Shown here: positions 54,092-61,475 of the stretch, one piece after another
How positions within the stretch are numbered: position 1 is the first letter of the stretch
Layout: every line of letters starts with the position of its first letter
Source: DATBAX01 sp963723765
GTDB lineage: Bacteria; Acidobacteriota; Terriglobia; Terriglobales; Acidobacteriaceae
Reading direction: 5' to 3'
DNA: 64,000 bases
Assembly (NCBI GenBank): GCA_963723765.1
Contig: CAVRSD010000005.1
Location: 310,001 to 374,000 of the forward strand
The notes under the pieces: model-generated
The model's input: the letters and a program-made list of their open reading frames with translations, nothing else
The model's database searches: none
Told to the model about the DNA's origin: nothing
Translations under genes and position numbers: made by a program

Positions 54092-54393
54092 AAGCGGCGA
54101 TGCTGGTCTGTTTGTTTTCATAAACATATCTGTAAGTTATTGAAAACTGAATCAAGTGACGCCGTGAAAACTCTCTGGTCACTGGTGCCAGTCCCCCACA
54201 GAATGCACACAGGGCGGCCTGGAATGACTTATAGGCTCGATCAAGGCTTCAGGGCCAGCCAAGGTCCAGCTGGCATCTCGCCGTCGCTCAAATCGCCCCG
54301 TAGACGATTGTTATCTTTTAGCTATTCTCATTGCCATGCGCCAACATCCGTCGGGATGATTCACGTTGAAAGGATTGATAAATCGGGAATTGG
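54092..54393. other. 302-base convergent gap, no gene seen
   Basis: Between the convergent pgl and diguanylate cyclase genes. I see no credible reading frame, RNA gene or intrinsic terminator. A small palindrome CTGGTGCCAG lies near 54182. Confidence 0.4.
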
Positions 54394-55218
54394 CTAGAAC
54401 ACCGGCACCAGATTGTGCTTCTTCTGATACATCTTGCGGTCCACCGCGCGCAATACATCTTCGAAATCGCTGCCGGTGACATAAGGCGCGAGTCCCCAGG
54501 TAAAAGCCAGCTCGTAGGGTTTGTGGCTGTCCGAATTCCATTCCTTCACCGCCGAGATCAGACGCTGTATGGGGGAATCCGCTTTTTCTTCGTTGGTGTC
54601 CGGCATGACAATCAGGAATTCGTCGCCACCGTGGCGGAACACCATGTCACCCCCGCGAAAGATGTTCTTCAGTATCCGCGAAAAATCCGCCAGCACCTGG
54701 TTCCCTTCCTTGTTGCCGAACTTGGCGTTGATGGCCCGGAAGCCGTCGATGTCGATGGTCATGAAAGTGAGATCGCAGGCTAGGCGGTTGGCCCGGGCCA
54801 CTTCTCGCGGAATCAGCTCGTTCAAGGCTCGCCGGTTTAACAATTGGGTCAACGGATCAATCAGAGAAAGACTCTCCAGGCGCTCATTCAGCACCAGTTC
54901 GCCAATCAAGGCGCGCCGGGTCGCGTTCAAAGCAACTTTCTGAGTCAGCAAATAGATATTAAAAAGCAGCACCAGGGAAATTAATCCGAAGAAAAGCTGC
55001 GGCAGGTAGGCATGCTCAACCCGAATCACGCGCTGCGCCCAAATAACGTTGGGGAGAAGCAGGGCCATCATGCCGGCCGTGAGGACCAATATCACTAGAA
55101 CGCCAATGGACCAGAGCTGCAGATCGCGGCCGGAAATCTCCTGAATCTGTTTCTGGATCTCGTCTGCGCGTACCAGCATGGAAGGCTGTACGGCGCGATC
55201 GTCCCCGGACTCTGCCAT
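54394..55218 (-). CDS. Membrane-bound diguanylate cyclase (GGDEF)
   Basis: A 274-residue protein that makes cyclic di-GMP from two GTP. Two transmembrane helices (about 34-57 and 71-91) are followed by a GGDEF domain (about 115-270) with an intact RHGGDEFLIVMP active site. The product-inhibition I-site RxxD (RGGD) lies five residues before GGDEF, so feedback control is expected. No periplasmic sensor domain exists between the helices. The ATG at 55218 is preceded by AAAGGAGG; the frame upstream to 55257 is not needed. It could supply the ligand for the nearby double-PilZ protein. Confidence 0.93.
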   Translation of the reverse strand: MAESGDDRAVQPSMLVRADEIQKQIQEISGRDLQLWSIGVLVILVLTAGMMALLLPNVIWAQRVIRVEHAYLPQLFFGLISLVLLFNIYLLTQKVALNATRRALIGELVLNERLESLSLIDPLTQLLNRRALNELIPREVARANRLACDLTFMTIDIDGFRAINAKFGNKEGNQVLADFSRILKNIFRGGDMVFRHGGDEFLIVMPDTNEEKADSPIQRLISAVKEWNSDSHKPYELAFTWGLAPYVTGSDFEDVLRAVDRKMYQKKHNLVPVF

Positions 55219-55378
55219 CTCTCCTCCTTTCGCGAACACACGTCGAGCCACGAACACTAGCCCAGATAATTTCTACTGTAAAAGGGGGCACAAACGGGGA
55301 AAGAAATTACGGGGGGTGGTGACGTTGGTAATCACGAAAAGAAGCTCGAAAGTCACCGCAGAGAGGAATCGCTGAAGA

Positions 55379-55786
55379 TCAGGCGCAGGTGTCGCGCCAG
55401 TCGCCGATTTCTCGCAAGCCTTCACTGCGAGTTTGCTCGAATAACCGGACCAGGTGGCGGGAATGCTCAAATTCGTGAATGTCGGCCCACACCTCGGCTC
55501 GCCAGGCTTCCTCGTGGACTGCCGATTCTCCACAGGTGGCACAACGGGTATGGAGTTTGCGCGCGACTTGCACCGGGATGGGAGCTGGAGGCAACTCAAT
55601 GAAAATGCAGCGGACTTCCTGGATATCGTCGTTGTCGCCGATCACATGCTCGTAGCGCAACAGAAAACCGAAACCCAATTTTCGCGCTTCTTTTTCCGCG
55701 TCCGCGCGAGTATGAAAAGGCCCGTATTCCGCCCGCAGCTGTTCGGTCGAGTCGCATGCCATCCAGAAAAATTCCTTGTAAGCCAT
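55379..55786 (-). CDS. Hypothetical protein with CxxC motif
   Basis: A 135-residue soluble protein I do not recognise. An N-terminal segment (EFFWMACDSTEQLRAEYGPF, then TRADAEKEARKLGFGF) looks like a small alpha/beta domain. A TRCATCGESAVHEEAW segment near residue 80 has a CxxC pair, and a helical C-terminus follows (HEFEHSRHLVRLFEQ). A ribosome site (GAGG) precedes the ATG. It lies between the cyclase and the double-PilZ gene, but nothing links it functionally to them. Confidence 0.6.
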   Translation of the reverse strand: MAYKEFFWMACDSTEQLRAEYGPFHTRADAEKEARKLGFGFLLRYEHVIGDNDDIQEVRCIFIELPPAPIPVQVARKLHTRCATCGESAVHEEAWRAEVWADIHEFEHSRHLVRLFEQTRSEGLREIGDWRDTCA

Positions 55787-56125
55787 ACCTGCCTCATCAT
55801 CCCTGGGAAAAATGGAAACTATACACCAAGCCGTGCGCGAATGCCGGATCGCTGCCTACCCAACCGGATGAATCTTCGGGTCGCACTTCGGGTGGAGCAA
55901 TTGAAATGCCGTAACCTCCGGTAATAATGCGGCTAAAGCCTTGTCGGGGTGGGAGTTTGCAATCAGGCAAGTCTTCTTTGAGCCGTCCACTGCAACCATT
56001 TGCAGCGTTTTCCCTTTTTCCGCCGGGGGGTTGCCTGAAAGGGGGCCTCGGGACGGTATCGACCTTACGTTTCTTGAGCGAATCCGGCCAGTGGAGTAAC
56101 CTGCCAGTAACACTTGTCATCCTAA
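55787..56125. other. 339-base divergent intergenic region
   Basis: This separates the hypothetical gene at 55379 from the double-PilZ gene at 56126 and must hold both promoters. G-runs and C-runs (for example around 56023-56046) are noticeable. No reading frame or RNA gene stands out. Confidence 0.35.
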
Positions 56126-56836
56126 ATGCTCCCGGCGGAGAGCGGGATACTGTTGCATACAGGAAAACGTTGCGAGCCTCGCAAAGAAGTCGAAGTTGCT
56201 GTGCGCATCTTTGGCACGGACAGCAACGGCAAAATTTTCTCCGAAAAGGCGACCACGGTGAACGTCAGCCGCCAGGGAGCTGAGTTGCGCGGAGTGCAAT
56301 CCCCACTCAAGCTGGACGAAGCCATTGGTCTGACTTACGGCCTCAATAAAACTCGCTGCCGAGTGAAATGGGTCGGCGCCTCGGACACGCCTCGATCCGG
56401 CCATGTGGGCCTGTTGAACCTATCGCCCGAAAAACCGCTTTGGGACTTCCCTTTACCGGCCAACCGCATGGACGAATTCCGCCCGCAGATGCGGACGGAC
56501 GCGGAGCGCCGTAAGTATCCGCGATTGAAATGCACCAGTTCGGTGGAGTTGCACCCGCTGCAGGGCGCCCCCATTTGGGGAAAAACTACGGACCTCGGTC
56601 AGGGAGGCTGCTACGTCGAAATGCCCATCCCTCTGCCAAAGGGAGAAAAACTGAAGATCGGCATCTGGATTGAGCAAACCAAGTTGTGGGTGCAAGGCAC
56701 CGTGACCACCAGCACGCCGGGATTCGGCATCGGAGTCAAGTTCACGGAAATTGCGGACGCCGACCTCGAACGGCTCAAGCAATTTCTGAAAAGCATCACT
56801 CACGTTCAGACAAAATCGCCGGACCGGCGGCAGTAG
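56126..56836 (+). CDS. Double PilZ domain protein
   Basis: A 236-residue protein made of two PilZ-type barrels. The first (about 17-100) has CEPRKEVEVAV and NVSRQGAELRG; the second (about 125-225) has ERRKYPRLKC and DLGQGGCYVE, the serine of the usual motif being glycine. The second is the better c-di-GMP candidate by its RxxxR. The C-terminal helix (ADLERLKQFLKSI) parallels the reconstructed end of the PilZ protein at 43540, so the two are likely paralogous there. Its 3' end overlaps the convergent mini-LuxR gene at 56796 by 41 bases. Confidence 0.85.
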   Translation: MLPAESGILLHTGKRCEPRKEVEVAVRIFGTDSNGKIFSEKATTVNVSRQGAELRGVQSPLKLDEAIGLTYGLNKTRCRVKWVGASDTPRSGHVGLLNLSPEKPLWDFPLPANRMDEFRPQMRTDAERRKYPRLKCTSSVELHPLQGAPIWGKTTDLGQGGCYVEMPIPLPKGEKLKIGIWIEQTKLWVQGTVTTSTPGFGIGVKFTEIADADLERLKQFLKSITHVQTKSPDRRQ

Positions 56837-57089
56837 GCCGCGCTACCGGCTGGCGTTGTCCTAACGCGACAAATTCCGTCCGCCATTTGACGCCACCATG
56901 ACCGGCCACATAGAGCGCCAGTTCCAGGCGGCTCCATACTCCCAGCTTATCGAAAGTGGTGCGCAGATAATTCTTGATCACTTGTTCGCTGGTGCCGAGG
57001 TGCACGGCAATTTCGCGGTTCGTGAGACCTTCCCAGACCAGGACGGCCACTTGCACTTCTCTTTCGGTTAAGCGGTCGCGCGGAGGCAT
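56796..57089 (-). CDS. Mini LuxR-type HTH protein B1 (second gene of pair 1)
   Basis: A 97-residue protein that is little more than a LuxR/GerE helix-turn-helix: LTEREVQVAVLVWEGLTNRE, IAVHLGTSEQVIKNYLR, TTFDKLGVWSRLELALYV. No receiver or ligand domain is attached. It starts at the ATG at 57089, inside the end of gene A1 (22-base overlap, different frame), with AAGGAG about 11 bases upstream. The C-terminal 30 residues (VALGQRQPVARPT) are basic. It is closely similar to B2 at 60365. Partnership with A1 is inferred from the overlap. Confidence 0.83.
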   Translation of the reverse strand: MPPRDRLTEREVQVAVLVWEGLTNREIAVHLGTSEQVIKNYLRTTFDKLGVWSRLELALYVAGHGGVKWRTEFVALGQRQPVARPTAAGPAILSERE

Positions 57090-57310
57090 GATTCCATCTG
57101 CTCCTTCTGGAACATCGCAGTCGCCAGCTTTACCCGCTTGCGTCCATCCCGAATGCCGGCCCGTAGAAACAGCGTGCGCAAATGCTGCTTCACGGTGCGC
57201 GGACTGATTTTCAATTGACTGGCGATTTCTTTGTTGCTGCAACCTTGCACCAGCAGCTTTAGAACTTGCGCATCGCGTGGGGTGATTTTGATGTCGTTGA
57301 GATTGTTCAT
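57068..57310 (-). CDS. Mini LuxR-type HTH protein A1 (first gene of pair 1)
   Basis: An 80-residue stand-alone LuxR/GerE DNA-binding domain: ITPRDAQVLKLLVQGCSNKE, IASQLKISPRTVKQHLRT, LFLRAGIRDGRKRVKLATAM. It matches protein A2 at 60286 over the whole domain, including QGCxNxEI and KRVKLAT. Without a sensory domain it may be constitutive, act as a heterodimer with B1, or be controlled by expression level. The overlapping arrangement implies coupled translation of A1 and B1. Confidence 0.83.
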   Translation of the reverse strand: MNNLNDIKITPRDAQVLKLLVQGCSNKEIASQLKISPRTVKQHLRTLFLRAGIRDGRKRVKLATAMFQKEQMESCLRATA

Positions 57311-57857
57311 CGCGTCCTCACTGAATCACAAAGCAACTGATTCGCCAAAGATTCGCGCCACGCACAAAGGGACAAAGCCCTTTGTCTGCCGCACGATCAG
57401 ACAATCCCCATGGGAAGCGGACGAGGTGAGATGGACAGTTGTGGGATTTGATTCCCGGAATGGGTTTTGAGAGCGACAGCGGTTTGGAGTCAACGCGCGC
57501 GCAACAGAAATAAAAACTTCATCGCAGCGCAGAAGCTCAACCCCACCCAAAATCAGGGTTTTTTCGAGCAACCCCTAACTGGAGAGTGCAGACATTTTCA
57601 CACTCTTCTCGAGACGGCTGCATTACTCTGGTTTGGCCAGCATGGAGGCTGGGAGCAGCACATTCCAGATTTCATGCCTCTTCATTAAGCTTATGAAAGC
57701 AAATATGTTACGTGCTGCCGACCATCACCCGCAGGCGAAATAGCATCCTATCCCAAGCCCGTGGATCAGGCACTTTGGACGTGCCCTTTGGATAAGGAAT
57801 TGCACTACAATAGGGCGATCTGGTATCACTGTCACCGCCCAGCGGGGGCCTGCCGTC
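57311..57857. other. 547-base gap between mini-LuxR pair 1 and the GAF/zinc-ribbon gene
   Basis: A divergent promoter region without a credible gene. It contains a perfect hairpin GACAAAG-CC-CTTTGTC near 57370-57385, and CCCCACCCAAAATCAG (57541-57556), the reverse complement of a sequence in the pgi-gnd gap, followed by a six-T run. Open frames here have no homology I recognise and no ribosome sites. Both flanking transcription units must be driven from it. Confidence 0.45.
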
Positions 57858-59195
57858 TTGAAGCAACAACTCACTAGTCCGCCGCGCAAGCCCAAACTGG
57901 ACGAAGGCTCGTTCCAGCAGTTGCTGTCGGCTGCGCACGTCATTCAGGAGCACAATGACCGCCTGTTGACGAATGATCCGCCGGCAGATTCCGCCGAGAT
58001 TCTCGCCGAAATTGTAGAGACCCAAAAACTGGTGATGACCGGGCAATTGGATTTGCAGGGCGCAGCGTCGCTGATTGCGGCGCGCTTGCAGCGAATCACA
58101 AACTCCAGTGGGGCCGCGATCGGCATTTTGCAAAAAGACCAGTTAATTTATCTGGCCGGGGTGGGGAGCGCCGCGAGTGAAACGGGAGCGCAGGTGCTGC
58201 TCAATTCCAGTCTTTCCGCAGCCTGCCTGCAAACCGGACAAATCCTGCGTTGCTCGAACCTCGCCACCGGGCCACAGCGGCCTTCGGAACCCAGGCGCGA
58301 CAATACCGTGCGCTCGCTGATTGTGGTGCCCATCCACCGCGACGGAAAAGTTGCCGGGGTGGTGGAACTGCGATTTTCAGAAATTGACGCCTTCACCGAA
58401 GACGATGTGCGCACCTGCGAATTGATGGCGGCGCTGTTGACCGACACGCTGACTCGCGCCGACGAGTTGGATGAACAGGAATCGCTGGCCGCGCAGCGAG
58501 CGGAGATGCTGCAAGTCCTCGAAAAAATCAAGCCGCAACTGGAACGCCTGGTGGGCGAGCCCATCGCAAATCTTAGCGACGTGGTGTTTCCCGGCGGGAC
58601 GGCGGCGACAAAAGCACCGGTAAAGAAAAACGCAGGAGTGCCTCCAGCAGCATCGAGCAAAGCTGCGATGCCCGCTGCGACGCCTTCTGCGCCACCCACC
58701 ACTTTGGGGAAAATCTGCCGCGGCTGTGGGAAAGAATTTACCGGGGACGAAGCGTTCTGCGGCAACTGCGGTATGACCCGGACCAAGCCGGGCGGGGACA
58801 ACAGTCATCTGCAGAGCAAGTGGGCTTCGCTGTGGTACATGCAGCAGGCGGCGGGACAAGCCGAGGTCAGGCGCGATGACCGTCCGTCGCCGGCGAGTAC
58901 AACGCGCGATAAAGAGAAACCGGTGCGCGAAGCGCCGGTGCAAAATAAAATGCCGGTGGCGAGTCCGCTACCGTCAGTGCCGACAAGTCCATTATCGTTA
59001 GGATCTTTTGCGCCAATTGCACCGCAGGAAAAGGTGAGTCCGCCGGCGCCGATAACTCCGAGAAAAGCGCCCCTACCGCAGCCTGCAGTGCCGCCACCGG
59101 TTGCGTCGCCGTGGTGGCGAAAGAAAATTTGCGCCGCGCTTTCCGGTTTCGCTGGAAGACATCGTCGCTCAATTCGCCGCCGAAAACGAAACTGA
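57858..59195 (+). CDS. GAF/zinc-ribbon signalling protein, N-terminal part
   Basis: The frame gives 445 residues starting at a TTG. A helical N-terminus (about 1-60) is followed by a GAF domain at about 65-205 (AARLQRITNSSGAAIGILQ, VRSLIVVPIHRDGKVAGVVE), a helical linker, a zinc ribbon near 285-310 (KICRGCGKEFTG, AFCGNCGM) and a long Pro/Ala-rich region. After PPPVASPWWRKK the frame turns into a basic shadow sequence. Dropping one A from AAAA near 59128 continues as KFAPRFPVSLEDIVAQF in the frame of the next entry. The whole protein would be about 754 residues. It lies between two mini-LuxR pairs. Confidence 0.8.
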   Translation: MKQQLTSPPRKPKLDEGSFQQLLSAAHVIQEHNDRLLTNDPPADSAEILAEIVETQKLVMTGQLDLQGAASLIAARLQRITNSSGAAIGILQKDQLIYLAGVGSAASETGAQVLLNSSLSAACLQTGQILRCSNLATGPQRPSEPRRDNTVRSLIVVPIHRDGKVAGVVELRFSEIDAFTEDDVRTCELMAALLTDTLTRADELDEQESLAAQRAEMLQVLEKIKPQLERLVGEPIANLSDVVFPGGTAATKAPVKKNAGVPPAASSKAAMPAATPSAPPTTLGKICRGCGKEFTGDEAFCGNCGMTRTKPGGDNSHLQSKWASLWYMQQAAGQAEVRRDDRPSPASTTRDKEKPVREAPVQNKMPVASPLPSVPTSPLSLGSFAPIAPQEKVSPPAPITPRKAPLPQPAVPPPVASPWWRKKICAALSGFAGRHRRSIRRRKRN

Positions 59196-60123
59196 TTTAA
59201 TTCCCAAAGCGCAGTCGCAGACGAAAGCCTGGCCAGTTGAAGAAACTCCACTCATCGATCCTGATCCGGTGATTGATGATGCGGACGTTTCCGACTCAGT
59301 CGTTTCTGATTCAGTCGTTTCTGACCCGGTCGTGGCCGAACCCATAGTTACTCAGCCGATCGTTCATCAACCCGTCGTTCATCCCCCCGTCATTCGTCAG
59401 CCCATGATGAATCGGCCCATCGTTCATCAGCCCATGGTGAAAGCGAGTCCGTTGCCTGCCGAGGCGCCAGTCACCGGCGCGGTGGTCCCGCACGAGGAAG
59501 AAGATGCAGAAATCGACTGGAAGCTGAGCCCGTCAACAGAAATTGAATCCGACTTGGAGACTGAGCCAGAGCTGGAGCCTGAACTGGAAACCGAAGTTCC
59601 TGTCTATGAGGAAGCTTCGCTGGTGATCCGGAACCCGCTCGGCGGGGACGAGGCCGGGGAACAGGCATCGTCCGCTCTAGTGAAGACTTCGCCGTGGACA
59701 TCGGCAGCGAATGCGCGGCAGTGGCTGGAGTCGCTGGGAGGGCAGAGTCCCACCAAGCTTTGGATCGGCGAACAATGGCGCCGTCATCGGTCCAGTATTT
59801 ATCTCGGCGCGGCCGGCCTGATTTTTGTGGCGGCACTGGTCAGCCTGTTCACGCAGCCTGCGCCCGCTGTGCGCAAGAATCCCGCGGAGCCGCAGCTGAC
59901 CGCGTTCGAAAGGCTCATGGTGAATTTGGGTTTGGCGGAGGCGCCACCTGTCCCGGTTTATCTTGGCAATCCCGACCGGCAGGTCTGGGTGGATCTGCAT
60001 ACCGCGCTTTATTATTGTCCGGGCGCCGATCTTTATGGCAAGACTGCGGGCGGAAGGTACGAAACCCAGCGTAGCGCGCAACTCGATCAGTTCGAGCCAG
60101 CCTCGCGTAGAGCCTGCGACTAG
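59101..60123 (+). CDS. GAF/zinc-ribbon signalling protein, C-terminal membrane part
   Basis: The true coding part begins near 59130 (KFAPRFPVSLEDIVAQF). It has a Val/Pro pentapeptide repeat region (about 63-115 of this frame), an acidic stretch (ETEPELEPELETEVP), one transmembrane helix (IYLGAAGLIFVAALVSLF), and a C-terminal domain VWVDLHTALYYCPGADLYGK, ending QLDQFEPASRRACD. That last motif resembles the short domain, found at the ends of many bacterial exported proteins, with a V-Y-x-C/K-P-G core. The topology would place GAF and zinc ribbon in the cytosol and this domain outside. Function unknown. Confidence 0.75.
   Translation: MRRRGGERKFAPRFPVSLEDIVAQFAAENETDLIPKAQSQTKAWPVEETPLIDPDPVIDDADVSDSVVSDSVVSDPVVAEPIVTQPIVHQPVVHPPVIRQPMMNRPIVHQPMVKASPLPAEAPVTGAVVPHEEEDAEIDWKLSPSTEIESDLETEPELEPELETEVPVYEEASLVIRNPLGGDEAGEQASSALVKTSPWTSAANARQWLESLGGQSPTKLWIGEQWRRHRSSIYLGAAGLIFVAALVSLFTQPAPAVRKNPAEPQLTAFERLMVNLGLAEAPPVPVYLGNPDRQVWVDLHTALYYCPGADLYGKTAGGRYETQRSAQLDQFEPASRRACD
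59288..59445 (+). repeat. In-frame 15-bp period repeats in the GAF/zinc-ribbon gene
   Basis: About ten degenerate 15-base units encode five-residue steps such as VSDSV, VSDPV, VAEPI, VTQPI, VHQPV, VHPPV and VHQPM. The first two DNA copies (TCAGTCGTTTCTGAT type) are nearly identical, showing recent duplication; later copies have diverged. The region likely forms an extended, variable-length spacer. Confidence 0.75.
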
Positions 60124-60220
60124 CTGGTCCGCAAAGCGCGAACCGCCGAGTTCGCTGAGGACGCCGAGAAAAGCCAATCACAGATTGTTTCTGTTAGAGG
60201 GAAAACATCCTGAGCAAGAA

Positions 60221-60248
60221 AAAGACCTCCACTTTCGTGGAGGTCTTT
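60221..60248. terminator. Bidirectional intrinsic terminator
   Basis: A perfect 12-bp stem AAAGACCTCCAC / GTGGAGGTCTTT with a TTTC loop lies between the convergent GAF/zinc-ribbon gene and mini-LuxR pair 2. Leftward it is followed by TTTTTC; rightward by TTTCC. It can end both transcripts. Confidence 0.8.
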
Positions 60249-60285
60249 CCAATTTAATCACCAACATTTCTGATATTGATTCCGC

Positions 60286-60807
60286 TCAGCCTTCGCCGAT
60301 GTGGCGATCATGGACGGCGGCGGGATCAAGATCAAGAATGCTGCGTTCCCACTTCTCCAAAGCACTAGGCGCTAGCCGGGACTTGGTGCCTGCGGGCTTC
60401 GTACCAGAGGGCAAGTTCGACCCGGTTCCAGAGCCCGAGCTTGTCATAGATGGCTCTGAGGTAATTTTTGACGACGTGCTCTGTGGTTCCGATTGCGTCT
60501 GCGACTTCGCGGTTTTTGAGTCCCTGGGCGACGAGTTCAATGACTTGCTGTTCTCGCTCGCTGGGGCCTCGTTTTCCGTAGCGTTCGCCTCTGAACATAA
60601 CTGCCTCCGATATAAAAGTGTTGCCAGTTTTACCCGCTTAACTCCGTTCTGGATGCCAAAGCGCAAAAAAAGGCGGTTGAAATGTGCTTTGACCGTGCGT
60701 CGCGCGATGTTGAGCTGTTTGCCGATTTCTTCGTTATCACAACCCTGTAGCAGAAGCTCGGCAATTTGCTCTTCACGCGGTGCCAGCCGGACCAAATCTT
60801 CCTTCAT
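60286..60807 (-). CDS. Mini LuxR-type HTH protein A2 with out-of-frame overlap extension
   Basis: Residues 1-75 are a LuxR/GerE domain (LAPREEQIAELLLQGCDNEE, IGKQLNIARRTVKAHFNR, LFLRFGIQNGVKRVKLATLL) closely matching A1 at 57068. Where A1 stops, this frame stays open for about 100 further residues of Ser/Thr/Pro/Lys-rich low-complexity sequence. That part is the alternative frame of gene B2 (60365-60598), which lies wholly inside it. The extension is probably a consequence of a lost stop codon rather than a functional domain. The ATG at 60807 (MKEDLVRL) with GGGGGA upstream was chosen over 60840. Confidence 0.75.
   Translation of the reverse strand: MKEDLVRLAPREEQIAELLLQGCDNEEIGKQLNIARRTVKAHFNRLFLRFGIQNGVKRVKLATLLYRRQLCSEANATENEAPASENSKSLNSSPRDSKTAKSQTQSEPQSTSSKITSEPSMTSSGSGTGSNLPSGTKPAGTKSRLAPSALEKWERSILDLDPAAVHDRHIGEG
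60365..60598 (-). CDS. Mini LuxR-type HTH protein B2 (second gene of pair 2)
   Basis: A 77-residue stand-alone LuxR/GerE domain: PSEREQQVIELVAQGLKNRE, VADAIGTTEHVVKNYLRA, IYDKLGLWNRVELALWYEAR. It is the counterpart of B1 at 56796, sharing KNYLR...DKLG(V/L)W(S/N)R(L/V)ELAL. A very good ribosome site (GGAGG, six bases before ATG) lies inside the A2 coding sequence. The whole gene is nested in A2 in another frame, with the same frame offset as between A1 and B1. Confidence 0.85.
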   Translation of the reverse strand: MFRGERYGKRGPSEREQQVIELVAQGLKNREVADAIGTTEHVVKNYLRAIYDKLGLWNRVELALWYEARRHQVPASA

Positions 60808-61475
60808 GCGATTCCCCCATACAGATTCAACGCCAACCAATCAATCGCAATGCCCACCAGGCGGGCAAATCTTTATTGATCAAAACAGGCTAACCGAAGA
60901 CTCCTTTGGAGAGTCTTGCACCTAGCAAAGGAAATACTGATTCTTGGTAGTTCTCCCGAAATTCATAGCACCCTAACTGCCAAGTCCGATCAATTTGCAC
61001 AGCTTTTTATCAAAATAAGATTTCCACAACCGCGAAAATCGCATATTCCATCCCCTAAATACCTTAGATAGAGCTCTTTTTTCACGGTATGGCTCCTGTA
61101 AGGAGTTTCACCTAGGGGATTCGATGTGCAACAAAATAATGGAAAATAGGCGGGTCTAGTGCACTGTATTCCAAATTCTGGAGGACATGCTGGGGAGAAC
61201 AAGACAATTTTTGTGCCGACTTTGACCTTGAGGTGCCGAATTTTCGGCAGACGTTTTTTTTGACCGTCGAAGCCTAACTTTCGCGGTTCGACCCACGGCC
61301 TAGACCGAACATGCTAAGTCAAAATTGCTTTTACTGAACCGAGGCTTGGAACTTATTACACTTTTTGACTATTTATTGCAGAATCTTTACAGACCCAAAA
61401 GTATTAAGCAGTCGTAGCGGAAATGACAGCGCAATTCCTGAAGATGCTTTAAACTGGCCGCGGCCTCGTGTGAAT
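60808..61475. other. 668-base AT-rich intergenic region with structured elements
   Basis: A divergent region between mini-LuxR pair 2 and the glycosyltransferase. It is visibly richer in A and T than its surroundings and has no credible gene. It contains a hairpin AAGACTC-CTTTGGA-GAGTCTT (about 60897-60917), a short stem CTCCT-GTA-AGGAG near 61090-61105, and an intrinsic terminator at 61235-61261. That terminator lies about 215 bases before the glycosyltransferase start, so either a small RNA or an attenuated leader is present. Confidence 0.5.
61235..61261 (+). terminator. Intrinsic terminator with no upstream gene
   Basis: TGCCGAA-TT-TTCGGCA is a perfect 7-bp stem followed by GACG and seven T residues. 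No rightward gene precedes it within the 668-base gap, so it must end an unannotated transcript or attenuate the glycosyltransferase leader. Confidence 0.7.

Noticed and set aside
57326..57571. 81-codon leftward frame in the gap before the GAF/zinc-ribbon gene
   Set aside because: No ribosome site, no recognisable family, and it runs across a palindrome and a repeat-like sequence.
8687..60123. Programmed +1 frameshifting as explanation for the split genes
   Set aside because: The sites share no common slippery codon or stimulatory structure, involve unrelated genes, and several fall in homopolymers; consensus error is simpler.
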